Positions 32,883 to 40,725 of a stretch of DNA of 42,184 bases are shown piece after piece. Where the stretch lies: NCBI GenBank assembly GCA_031289415.1, contig JAITPN010000013.1:1-42184 (forward strand), in the 5' to 3' direction. The notes under the pieces were generated by a model. That model was not told the DNA's origin and made no database searches. It worked only from the letters and a program-made list of their open reading frames with translations. Within the stretch, counting starts at the first letter, position 1, and every line of letters starts with the position of its first letter. Source of the DNA: Prevotellaceae bacterium (GTDB taxonomy: Bacteria > Bacteroidota > Bacteroidia > Bacteroidales > UBA932). A program made the translations under genes and the position numbers.

Positions 32883-34052
32883 ATGAGCAATTATTCAACA
32901 AAAAAGATTTTTTTTAGCGGAATCGCTTTGTGTCTTTTGGTTCTTTTGTCCTGTTCACACGAAAAAGAAGGCGCTACGCTTTTTCCGAAGCCGGACGGTA
33001 GCCGTATCGCTATAAAATATACGCAACTGCATGTGGATACGATACGGCTTAACGACGAAGGTGTGGAATGTTCGTTGTCAGGGTTTTCGGGCGTCAATCA
33101 TGACGGCGATTATTATTTTGTCGACAGCCGGTTGTGCCGGTATTATGTGTTTGACGTGAACGGCAATTTCAAAAAATATCATTTGGGATACGGACCGGGT
33201 CCCAAAGAAACTACCGCCGGAATAGAATTGTGCTGTATGTTGCCGGATACAAGTTTGTTTATGTTGGGCACTCGGATCGACTATTTAGTGTACGATAAGA
33301 ATTTCGACAAGAAAACGCATTTCATGTCGCATCATTCGCACATCACCGCGTCCGACGTTCCCGATTTGTCCGCCGATTGGAGAACTTATTCGCACGATGT
33401 AATATGCCGGACGTACAATAACAAAATATATATCGGTATGTTTTCGGAGCATTCTGAGTTTAATTATTTAGAGAATACAAAGGCTTATTTGAAAAAATCC
33501 AATCATATACTGGAAGCAGACCTTGCGTCGGAGCATGTCGGGAAAATGTACGCTACGGGCTATCCGCCCATCTATCACGAACATCCCTACGATTACAGCG
33601 TGTATTCTTATAGGATAAATTTTGATATAGACCGTACGGGCAATTTTTATGTAAGCTACGAAGCCGATTCTTTAATATATAAGTATGATAGTGATTACAA
33701 TCCATTGTGTTCGTTTGGATATGCAGGGACGAATATACGCATGAAAATAAGCAGCGTTAGCGGTTATTCCGGCATGAAGAATTATTTTAAAACAGACATC
33801 ATGAATAATGGTTTCTACGATTGGCTTGAATATGTTGACGAAACCGGCTTGTTGTTCCGTTCCTATAAAAAAGGCAGCCACGAGGCTTCCGACGGACTTC
33901 AGATTTATTCGGATACCGGATTGTTGGCGGATGTTGCCGTTCCTAAAGACCTGAAAGTGGCGGGATACGTAGCGCCGTACTATTATTCGCAAGCCATCGC
34001 CGACCCGGAAAAAGAAACATTGACGGTGTACCGGTTTAAGTTGTCCGAGTAA
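32883..34052 (+). CDS. Six-bladed beta-propeller lipoprotein
   Basis: A 389-residue protein with a signal peptide and a good lipobox, LLSC, lipidated Cys24. The mature part shows propeller-blade repeats: YYFVDSRLCRYYVFDVNGNF, then IDYLVYDKNFDKK, FDIDRTGNFYVSYEADSLIYKYD and LQIYSDTGLLADV. It resembles the Bacteroidota six-bladed propeller lipoproteins (BF3164/DUF4934-like). These are probably surface or periplasmic binding modules; no catalytic residues are apparent. The start is 83 bases after the previous gene, with only a poor -7 match (TAACTTTT, 32861-32868). The next gene is another propeller lipoprotein, suggesting a functional set. Confidence 0.8.
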   Translation: MSNYSTKKIFFSGIALCLLVLLSCSHEKEGATLFPKPDGSRIAIKYTQLHVDTIRLNDEGVECSLSGFSGVNHDGDYYFVDSRLCRYYVFDVNGNFKKYHLGYGPGPKETTAGIELCCMLPDTSLFMLGTRIDYLVYDKNFDKKTHFMSHHSHITASDVPDLSADWRTYSHDVICRTYNNKIYIGMFSEHSEFNYLENTKAYLKKSNHILEADLASEHVGKMYATGYPPIYHEHPYDYSVYSYRINFDIDRTGNFYVSYEADSLIYKYDSDYNPLCSFGYAGTNIRMKISSVSGYSGMKNYFKTDIMNNGFYDWLEYVDETGLLFRSYKKGSHEASDGLQIYSDTGLLADVAVPKDLKVAGYVAPYYYSQAIADPEKETLTVYRFKLSE

Positions 34053-34058
34053 AAAATA

Positions 34059-34089
34059 TTGTGGGGCGAAAATAATATCTTTATATTTG
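34059..34089 (+). promoter_or_regulatory. Promoter of the second propeller lipoprotein
   Basis: TTG (34059-34061), a 20-base spacer and TATATTTG (34082-34089). The ATG at 34116 is 26 bases downstream. Confidence 0.8.
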
Positions 34090-34115
34090 CGCTAAGTTTT
34101 TAATAATAAAGAAAT

Positions 34116-35189
34116 ATGAAAATATATTTAATAGGTACGTTCAGTGTATGGTGTTGCCTTATGGGTTGTACACAGCATCATGTTTTTGTGAATGAAATAG
34201 CCGGATTTGAACAACGCTATACCCTTTCGGAGGAAAAAATATTATTGGATGCCGATATTCTTTTTCCGTTAAAAATGAATTTTTTGGATGATTCCACCAT
34301 TGCGATAGCGGAATTACAAGACGAGTATGCGGTTCATATTTTTAGAGTAAGCGGGGATACGCTCCATCTAACAGATAGGTTAGGACACAAGGGCGAAGGT
34401 CCTAATGAAATAAGATTCAATGCAAATACGCTTCAAAAAGATACCTATAATCAGTCGGAAGGCGTGTGGATTGGAGATAGTCGATGGGTGCAATTCCATC
34501 CGTATCATAAAGAGCCGGATACGTGGGATGACAAGTATGCGGAAATAAAGCGGCTACCGTCAAATTTATTTCCGGCAACAGAATGTTTTATTATGGAAAA
34601 CGATTATTTATTAGGCACTTCATCCGCTATAGACCGCCAAGTTTTTCTCTATTCTTTAACGAATGACTCTATCTCGGAATATGATTTTTATCCTGTTTCT
34701 TCAAACTCATACAACCCGCGTGATTCAAAAAATGTGTTTAGCGGCGCTATGGAAATCAAACCCGATAAATCAAAATTTGTGTTTGCCTATACGTTTGGGA
34801 AAGCGCTTAGTGTTGTTTCCGTGCAAAATATGTCCGAACCTATGTATATTACCTTCAAAGGCGCTCCATTTCCCCAGCATGTTACACCACAAGAGTTAGA
34901 GAATCTTCCGATACAATATATCCGGTTATATACTACCGATAATTTTATTTATGCGCTGTATGCCGGCAAAATGGTTAAAGATTTGGAAAATGCCGGAGAG
35001 TCGCAACCCTTATCGGTACACGTATTCAAATGGGACGGCACGGCGCATTGCGAGTTACAGTTAAATCAATTAATAAACTGTTTATGCGTGGATGAAAAAA
35101 CACGTTCGCTGTATGGAATAAATCCAATGGCTGAAGAATCTTCGGAATGTTATCGGTTTGCCCTTCCGGAAGCCATGTTTACTGACTAA
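34116..35189 (+). CDS. TolB-like six-bladed beta-propeller lipoprotein
   Basis: A 357-residue protein with signal peptide and lipobox LMGC, Cys18. It has the hallmarks of the BF3164/TolB-like lipoprotein family: a blade ending DRLGHKGEGPNEI, the pattern LDDSTIAIAELQDEYAVHIF, then FVFAYTFGKALSVVSVQ and YIRLYTTDNFIYALYAGK, and a closing blade KTRSLYGINPMAEES. It is likely exported to the envelope and binds an unknown ligand. It has its own promoter and runs into the small exported protein 11 bases downstream. Confidence 0.85.
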   Translation: MKIYLIGTFSVWCCLMGCTQHHVFVNEIAGFEQRYTLSEEKILLDADILFPLKMNFLDDSTIAIAELQDEYAVHIFRVSGDTLHLTDRLGHKGEGPNEIRFNANTLQKDTYNQSEGVWIGDSRWVQFHPYHKEPDTWDDKYAEIKRLPSNLFPATECFIMENDYLLGTSSAIDRQVFLYSLTNDSISEYDFYPVSSNSYNPRDSKNVFSGAMEIKPDKSKFVFAYTFGKALSVVSVQNMSEPMYITFKGAPFPQHVTPQELENLPIQYIRLYTTDNFIYALYAGKMVKDLENAGESQPLSVHVFKWDGTAHCELQLNQLINCLCVDEKTRSLYGINPMAEESSECYRFALPEAMFTD

Positions 35190-35200
35190 AATATATAATT

Positions 35201-35818
35201 ATGATGAAATTAAAGAATTTCGTATGTCTGTTTTTGTTACTTTGTTTTTATAGCAATATTTCTGCTACAGACCCTATCATTATAGGACAATGGTATAATG
35301 ATAATAAAACTTCTAAAAGTGCGATGTATTTTCTTGCAGGCACTGAATTTATTGAATTAATTGCAAATAATACCTTGCAAAAAGGTACGGTAAATGCTAT
35401 TTTATACAAATTGGAAAATAAGAAAAAGCGTACAACAATTAGTGTCATCAAACCGCATTTGTATGCTGTTTTAGCCGATAAAAAAATGGGGAAAGAATTG
35501 TTGCCGGATAATATTCCATTGGCGTATTTGGAAGAAAAAGGCAAGGAAGTTGTGTTACGGATAGATATTTCAAAATATAAGATTTCGTTACCCCCCGAAG
35601 GGGTTTTTGTAGGGCTTGAATACATGGGCGAAGTAAAAAGTATAACAGATAAAGATATTGACACTGGATTTGATAATAGCCCATTTGGAATATTTTATAG
35701 CAATACCACAATCTATACTACGGATGATGTATGTTATTCAAAATGGCAAGGTAGAATATCGGAGAACGACCCAAGAAATAAACCGCTGTGCAGTTTATTT
35801 GGTATAGAAGTTAAATGA
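35201..35818 (+). CDS. Small exported protein, unknown function
   Basis: A 205-residue protein with a signal peptide (about 1-22, FLLLCFYSNISA-TDP). The mature part is beta-rich. The phrase ISLPPEGVFVGLEYMGEV resembles a segment seen in Bacteroidota transthyretin/carboxypeptidase-regulatory-like exported proteins, where it reads FPKxGxFVGxE. The preceding text (NNTLQKGTVNAILYKLENKK) fits an adhesin-like sandwich. It is co-transcribed with the TolB-like lipoprotein 11 bases upstream, so it may act with it at the surface. I cannot name a function. Confidence 0.7.
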   Translation: MMKLKNFVCLFLLLCFYSNISATDPIIIGQWYNDNKTSKSAMYFLAGTEFIELIANNTLQKGTVNAILYKLENKKKRTTISVIKPHLYAVLADKKMGKELLPDNIPLAYLEEKGKEVVLRIDISKYKISLPPEGVFVGLEYMGEVKSITDKDIDTGFDNSPFGIFYSNTTIYTTDDVCYSKWQGRISENDPRNKPLCSLFGIEVK

Positions 35819-35867
35819 GTATAGGCGAATTTTAGCCCGAATAGTTTTTTTAATGCTGTTTTTTTTG

Positions 35868-35875
35868 TATTTTTG
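35868..35875 (+). promoter_or_regulatory. -7 promoter box of cstA
   Basis: TATTTTTG, 26 bases before the cstA ATG. It sits in a T-rich tract, so the -33 cannot be placed confidently. Confidence 0.5.
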
Positions 35876-35901
35876 AAGTTCTAAAATACTTTATAAATAC
35901 G

Positions 35902-37227
35902 ATGTGTACATTCCTTATAGCCTTGATTTTTATGGTGGGTATGTATTTTCTTTACGGAAAATATATGGACAGGATATTTCAAACGGACAAAACCCGCCCT
36001 GTGCCTTGCGTAACCCATGCCGACGGCGTGGACTATGTGCCGTTGCCTACGTGGAAAGTATTTCTCATACAGTTTCTCAACATCGCAGGGCTTGGTCCTA
36101 TCTTCGGCGCGGTAATGGGGGCTATGTACGGACCGGTCGTGTTTCTGTGGATTGCTTTCGGAACGGTATTTGCCGGCGCGGTGCACGATTATTTTTCGGG
36201 TATGATTTCTATCCGCAGCGGCGGCAAAAGTTTGCCCGAAATCATCGGTCGCGAACTCGGATTGACGGCGAAACAGGTGATGCGCGTATTTACCGTATTT
36301 TTAATGGTATTGGTGGGTGCGGTTTTTGTGTCGGGACCGGCTGATTTGCTTACCTCGCTTACCGGCGGAGCGGTTGATTACCGTATATGGGTAGCCCTTA
36401 TTTTTTGTTACTACATCATTGCCGCGCTGTTCCCGATTGATAAAATTATTGGTAAGGTATATCCTTTGTTTGGCGTTGCGCTGCTGTGCATGGCATTGGG
36501 TGTGTTAGCCGCTTTGTTTTTTCATACCGGAAACATGGTAGAACTCACGCCCGAAACGTTTCGCAACATGCACCCCGACGCCGCTAAATTGCCGATATTC
36601 CCGATGCTGTTCATCACGGTGGCTTGCGGCGCAATTTCCGGTTTCCATGCTACACAGTCGCCGCTCATGGCGCGTTGTATCAAGACGGAACATGACGGAC
36701 GAAAAGTGTTTTTCGGCGCAATGATTATCGAAGGCATCGTCGCGCTGATATGGGCTGCGGCGGCTATGGCGTTTTTCAACGGTACGTCGGGGCTGCACGA
36801 ATTTATGGCGGCTAATAAAAATAATGCGGCGGCGGTGGTTAATGCTATTTCAAACCACTGGCTCGGCTCGGTGGGCAGCGTGTTGGCATTGTTGGGCGTA
36901 GTAGCCGCGCCCATCACGTCTGCCGATACGGCATTCCGTTCAGCCCGCCTGATGATAGCCGACATGTTTACCTATTCGCAGAAGACGCTTGTAAAACGTA
37001 TTGTTGTGGCTGCGCCGTTGTTCATCGCGTCGTTCGTTATTTTACAACTGAATTTTGATGTGATTTGGCGTTATTTTGCATGGGGCAATCAAACCCTTGC
37101 GGTGTTTACGCTGTGGGCTATCACGGCATACCTGTTCAGGGCGAAGAAAAACTATTGGGTCGCGCTCGTCCCCGCTGTGTTTATGACGGCGGTGTGCATC
37201 ACTTACATTCTGGTAGTAGTCCTATGA
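35902..37227 (+). CDS. cstA: Carbon starvation protein A (peptide/pyruvate transporter family)
   Basis: An inner-membrane transporter of the CstA family, linked in enterobacteria to peptide and pyruvate uptake on carbon limitation. At 441 residues it is much shorter than E. coli CstA (~700) and corresponds to the conserved CstA core alone, as is usual in Bacteroidota. Many hydrophobic segments run through it. Conserved features include YGKYMDRIFQTD, then IAGLGPIFGAVMGAMYGP and GAVHDYFSGMISIRSGGKS, GAISGFHATQSPLMARC, and APITSADTAFRSARLM. The stop overlaps the start of the radical-SAM gene (ATGA). Confidence 0.9.
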   Translation: MCTFLIALIFMVGMYFLYGKYMDRIFQTDKTRPVPCVTHADGVDYVPLPTWKVFLIQFLNIAGLGPIFGAVMGAMYGPVVFLWIAFGTVFAGAVHDYFSGMISIRSGGKSLPEIIGRELGLTAKQVMRVFTVFLMVLVGAVFVSGPADLLTSLTGGAVDYRIWVALIFCYYIIAALFPIDKIIGKVYPLFGVALLCMALGVLAALFFHTGNMVELTPETFRNMHPDAAKLPIFPMLFITVACGAISGFHATQSPLMARCIKTEHDGRKVFFGAMIIEGIVALIWAAAAMAFFNGTSGLHEFMAANKNNAAAVVNAISNHWLGSVGSVLALLGVVAAPITSADTAFRSARLMIADMFTYSQKTLVKRIVVAAPLFIASFVILQLNFDVIWRYFAWGNQTLAVFTLWAITAYLFRAKKNYWVALVPAVFMTAVCITYILVVVL

Positions 37228-38480
37228 CCGACAAAACGCTTGAGAAATTGCAAACGCTGGCTGAAGCCGCCAAGTACGATGTGTCGTGCGCCTCAAGCGG
37301 ACATACGCGCAAGAATAATGGTGCGGGGCTTGGCAGCGCGCAGGGGTGGGGCATTTGCCACAGCTTTGCCGAAGACGGACGCTGCATTTCGCTGCTGAAA
37401 ATAATGCTGACCAACCATTGCATCTACGACTGCGCCTACTGCATCAACCGTCGCAGTAACGACGTGCGCCGCGCTACGTTCAGCGTGTCCGAATTGGTTG
37501 ACCTCACCATTGAATTTTATCGCCGTAACTACATCGAAGGCTTGTTCCTCAGCTCCGGCGTGGTGCGCAACCCCGACTATACGATGGAACGCATGGTGCG
37601 CGTGGCGAAAGACCTGCGCGAAGTACACCGTTACAACGGATATATCCACCTGAAAAGCATCCCCGGCGCGAGCCGCGAATTGGTTACGCAGGCAGGCTTG
37701 TATGCCGACCGCCTTAGCGTAAACCTCGAAATTCCGTCGGAAGAAAACCTGAAACTTCTTGCGCCCGAAAAGAGTTACCGCAGCGTGTTTCAACCCATGT
37801 CGTACATTCAGCAGGGCGCATTGGAGAGCGCCGAAGAACGCCGTAAACACCGCGCCGCCCCCCGTTTTGCGCCTGCCGGGCAGAGTACGCAACTTATTGT
37901 AGGCGCCACGCCCGATACGGACAACCGTATTTTGCATCTGTCGTCGGAATTGTACAACCGTCCTACGATGAAGCGCGTGTATTACTCCGGCTATATCCCT
38001 GTGAATACTTACGACAGCCGTTTGCCGGCATTGGCAACGCCGCCTCTTGTGCGCGAAAACCGCCTCTACCAAGCCGATTGGCTGTTGCGTTTTTACGCCT
38101 TCAAAGTCGATGAAATTGTAAGCGACAAGCATCCGAACCTTGACCTCGAAATAGACCCCAAACTTTCGTATGCGTTGCGCCATCCCGAAATATTCCCTAT
38201 TGACGTAAACTGCGCCGACTATGAAATGATTTTGCGCGTACCGGGCATCGGCGTCAAGTCGGCAAAGCTGATTATTGCCGCGCGGCGCTACGGACGGCTT
38301 ACGTCGTCGCAATTAAGCAAGATAGGCGTGGTGATGAAACGCGCCCGCTATTTTATTACCTGCCGCGAGTTGCCTGTTTTTACGATACAGGAAGCCAAGC
38401 CCGACATGTTACGGAAACTGTTCCTTTCGCCCGCCACGCAACGGAGTCTGAAAATGGCGGGGCAATTAAGCCTGTTTTAA
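37224..38480 (+). CDS. Putative DNA modification/repair radical SAM protein with HhH
   Basis: A 418-residue member of the radical-SAM family annotated as 'putative DNA modification/repair' (TIGR03916-type). It carries the cluster motif Cys66-xxx-Cys70-xx-Cys73 (CIYDCAYC), preceded by an unusual Cys-rich lead (Cys22, Cys45, Cys54: GWGICHSFAEDGRC). The partial TIM barrel follows (GLFLSSGVVRNPDYTMERM, YIHLKSIPGAS, LSVNLEIPSEENL). A helix-hairpin-helix, VPGIGVKSAKLII, lies near residue 338, a DNA-binding module. ATG at 37224 is used, overlapping the cstA stop; a longer frame extends into cstA but adds no conserved sequence. The DUF4130 partner follows by four bases. Confidence 0.88.
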   Translation: MTDKTLEKLQTLAEAAKYDVSCASSGHTRKNNGAGLGSAQGWGICHSFAEDGRCISLLKIMLTNHCIYDCAYCINRRSNDVRRATFSVSELVDLTIEFYRRNYIEGLFLSSGVVRNPDYTMERMVRVAKDLREVHRYNGYIHLKSIPGASRELVTQAGLYADRLSVNLEIPSEENLKLLAPEKSYRSVFQPMSYIQQGALESAEERRKHRAAPRFAPAGQSTQLIVGATPDTDNRILHLSSELYNRPTMKRVYYSGYIPVNTYDSRLPALATPPLVRENRLYQADWLLRFYAFKVDEIVSDKHPNLDLEIDPKLSYALRHPEIFPIDVNCADYEMILRVPGIGVKSAKLIIAARRYGRLTSSQLSKIGVVMKRARYFITCRELPVFTIQEAKPDMLRKLFLSPATQRSLKMAGQLSLF

Positions 38481-38484
38481 AATC

Positions 38485-39246
38485 ATGTATATATACCGCT
38501 ACGATAGTACGTTTCAAGGTTTGCTTACGTTAGTGTTCGACGCATATAGCCGTAAAGCCTTTCCCGACCACATTATGCGGGAAAGCGACGTTTCGTTGTT
38601 CGACGGGGACATTCGCACCGTAGTTACGGATAACGTGCGGGCGCAACGTGTGTGGAACGGCTTGCGGAAAAAAATATCGCCGTCGGCTTGCCGCATGTTG
38701 TACGTGGTGTGGCTGTCGGAGCTTCACGACGTCGAAATGTTGGTGTTCCGCTACATCCGCAAGGCATTTGCCGGCGAGCGTTCGCCGGAACTTAACTTTG
38801 GCGACGCCGATGTGCTTGAAACTTCAAAAATATACCGCAAAGTAGCACGCGAAGCAGAACGCATGCGTATGTTTGTCCGCTTTCAGAAAACCGCCGACGG
38901 CATTTTTTTTGCGCCCATAGAGCCGTTATATAATGTATTGCCGCTCGTGGTTGATTTTTTCACCGACCGCTTTGCCGACCAATTGTGGGTTGTGTATGAT
39001 ATAAAGCGCAACTACGGATTGTACTACGACCTGCATAAAACCACTGAAATAGTGTTCACCCAACTCGACTTCGATTTCAGCACCGGACGCTTGCACGATG
39101 CGCAGGCTGCGGAAGACGAAAAGCGGTTTCAAAACCTTTGGAAAAGCTATTTTAAATCCATCGCCATTAAAGAACGCGCCAATCCGCGTTTGCACAGGCA
39201 ACTTCTGCCCAAGCGGTTTTGGCGATTCTTACCCGAAAAGCAGTAA
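38485..39246 (+). CDS. DUF4130 (TIGR03915-type) DNA metabolism protein
   Basis: A 253-residue cytosolic protein. Its features match the DUF4130 family: the start YIYRYDSTFQGLLTLVFDAY, the middle MLYVVWLSELHDVEMLVFRYI, the pattern VAREAERMRMFVRFQK, then FFAPIEPLYNVLPLVVDFFTDRF, and the C-terminal KRFQNLWKSYFKSIAIKERANPRLHRQLLPKRFWRFLPE. In other bacteria this domain is fused to a UdgX-like uracil-DNA glycosylase and sits beside the radical-SAM/HhH gene, as here. No glycosylase domain is present in this copy. Four bases separate it from the radical-SAM gene, and it converges with the lipid kinase with five bases between the stops. Confidence 0.85.
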   Translation: MYIYRYDSTFQGLLTLVFDAYSRKAFPDHIMRESDVSLFDGDIRTVVTDNVRAQRVWNGLRKKISPSACRMLYVVWLSELHDVEMLVFRYIRKAFAGERSPELNFGDADVLETSKIYRKVAREAERMRMFVRFQKTADGIFFAPIEPLYNVLPLVVDFFTDRFADQLWVVYDIKRNYGLYYDLHKTTEIVFTQLDFDFSTGRLHDAQAAEDEKRFQNLWKSYFKSIAIKERANPRLHRQLLPKRFWRFLPEKQ

Positions 39247-39251
39247 GCGCG

Positions 39252-40133
39252 CTATTCCGGCGGGATAATAACGTTCAACGCCAGCGGCAGAATTTGAACG
39301 TCGAGTACTTTGCCCATTACCGCCGATTCGCCGTCGAAGTGCACATAATCGTCTTTGGCGCGAATGATTTTGATGCGCTTTCCGCGCAATATCTCCGTCG
39401 TCCACGCTTTATGAATGGAGCGGGCAAACAGGCGCGGCAGCAGCACAGGCGCGGCAACCACCGCATACCGGTTGAGGATGACGACGTCGAGCCATCCGTC
39501 GCTGATGTCGGCATGGGGGGCGATGTAGGCGTTGTTGCCCCACTGCGAAGCGTTGGCAAAGGTGATGAGAAAAGCCTTGCGGTATAGCGTCTGTCCGTCG
39601 ATTTCGATGCGGTATTTGTGCGACGTATATTGCACGGCGGCTTTGGTCGCCAATTTTACATAATTGTACATGCCGCGCTTCCCCTTGCTGTTGAAAAGAT
39701 TGCCTATCAGCGCATCGAAGCCTACGCCGGAGGTGCAGAAAAAGACGCGTCCGTTGATTTCGGCGGCGTCGATGCGCCGGCTGCAACCGGCGCGGATTAC
39801 GTCCACCGCCTTTTCGAGGCGGAGCGGAACGTGCAGATGCCGCGCCAGTCCGTTGCCCGACCCCATCGGGATGATGCCCAAAGCCGTGCGGCTGTGCAGC
39901 AGCCCCCGCGCTACTTCGTTGACCGTGCCGTCGCCGCCGACGGCTACAACCGTGTCGTACTGTTGCTGCGCAAAACGCAGGGCTTGCGCGTAGCCGTCGC
40001 CGGCGTGCGTCGTAACGTGCACCGTCGGCTCGTCGCCGGCGGCATCACCAAACGTCTGGAGGATGTGATTCCGTGCGGCGTCTTTGTTTTTAGTTCCCGA
40101 AATGGGATTCATGATAAAAGCAATACGAGGCAT
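39252..40133 (-). CDS. Diacylglycerol/lipid kinase, YegS/BmrU family
   Basis: A cytosolic, membrane-associated lipid kinase. The 293 residues contain FIMNPISGTKN at the start (phosphate loop), VAVGGDGTVNEVARGLL (the GGDGT catalytic motif near residue 65), and LGIIPMGSGNGLARHL. The DAGK beta-sandwich domain follows with FFCTSGVGFDALIG and DISDGWLDVVILN. The C-terminal end (YVHFDGESAVMGKVLDVQI) holds the conserved DGE. Substrates in the family include diacylglycerol, phosphatidylglycerol and sphingolipids; sphingolipid phosphorylation is possible here because Bacteroidota make sphingolipids, but nothing in the sequence decides. It lies 19 bases after the DUF7935-like gene. Confidence 0.92.
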   Translation of the reverse strand: MPRIAFIMNPISGTKNKDAARNHILQTFGDAAGDEPTVHVTTHAGDGYAQALRFAQQQYDTVVAVGGDGTVNEVARGLLHSRTALGIIPMGSGNGLARHLHVPLRLEKAVDVIRAGCSRRIDAAEINGRVFFCTSGVGFDALIGNLFNSKGKRGMYNYVKLATKAAVQYTSHKYRIEIDGQTLYRKAFLITFANASQWGNNAYIAPHADISDGWLDVVILNRYAVVAAPVLLPRLFARSIHKAWTTEILRGKRIKIIRAKDDYVHFDGESAVMGKVLDVQILPLALNVIIPPE

Positions 40134-40152
40134 CTTTTTTTTATTATGATGA

Positions 40153-40668
40153 TTATTCCGCCAGCCTTGCTTCGACTTTCAGTATTTGAATGGCGGCGAA
40201 AGTGGGTAGGGGAGTGAGGGTGGCGGCGTTGTCGACCATTTGTTTTGACAAAAGCATGGCGGGGTCGTCGGGTTTCAGCGCGGCTGCCGACTGGTTGATG
40301 AGGTTCATCACGGCATGGCGGGCTGCCACGACTTGTTCCCATGCATGGCTCGACACGTAGAGCTGCTGCGAGTAGTTGTGCTCCGCTTCGGTACGCACGA
40401 CGTTCAGCAATACCAGCTGCAGTTCGGTTACCGTTCCCGTAGACCCGGCGTAGCGCAACGCCAGCTCCGTCGGGTTGATGCGCTCCATCAGCAATATCAA
40501 CCGTTCGCAGGCTTGCAGCCGTAGCGCCGGAAAGTTGTCGGCATAGGAGCCGCCGCTTTTCGCGGCGCGCTTGCCTTTCAGGTTATAAAACGACATTGCT
40601 CCGATAACCGTTATTAGCAATATCAAGACGACCATAAATACTTCGCCATTCAATAAATCTTTCATCAT
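40153..40668 (-). CDS. DUF7935-like membrane-anchored protein
   Basis: About 171 residues. One N-terminal membrane segment (GEVFMVVLILLITVIGAMSF) is followed by a cytosolic helical domain. Its pattern LRLQACERLILLMERINPTELALR, then LVLLNVVRTEAEHNYSQQLYVS and AWEQVVAARHAVMNLIN, fits a Bacteroidota family I know as DUF7935. Function is unknown. A reading from TTG at 40689 is rejected because it overlaps the -7 box at 40687-40694; the ATG at 40668 is chosen. Divergent from mltG, with facing promoters. Confidence 0.8.
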   Translation of the reverse strand: MMKDLLNGEVFMVVLILLITVIGAMSFYNLKGKRAAKSGGSYADNFPALRLQACERLILLMERINPTELALRYAGSTGTVTELQLVLLNVVRTEAEHNYSQQLYVSSHAWEQVVAARHAVMNLINQSAAALKPDDPAMLLSKQMVDNAATLTPLPTFAAIQILKVEARLAE

Positions 40669-40686
40669 TTTAAAATCTTTTTTCGA

Positions 40687-40714
40687 CAAATGTAAGATTA
40701 TTTTTATAAATTTG
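40687..40714. promoter_or_regulatory. Back-to-back -7 boxes for the DUF7935-like gene and mltG
   Basis: On the minus strand TACATTTG occupies 40687-40694, and on the plus strand TAAATTTG occupies 40707-40714, with 12 bases between them. The two outward promoters therefore share or compete for the same ~60 bp. The mltG ATG is 11 bases after its -7 box, giving a very short leader. Confidence 0.6.
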
Positions 40715-40725
40715 TATCCTATAAG

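Noticed and set aside
37065..37223. N-terminal extension of the radical-SAM protein
   Set aside because: It lies inside cstA in another frame and adds no conserved sequence; the ATG overlapping the cstA stop fits.
37293..38312. 339-codon open frame on the minus strand
   Set aside because: It lies wholly opposite the radical-SAM gene, which has clear motifs; the mirror frame is basic and aromatic with no domain.
40669..40689. TTG start for the DUF7935-like gene
   Set aside because: The TTG is part of the -7 box TACATTTG, so it would not be within the transcript.
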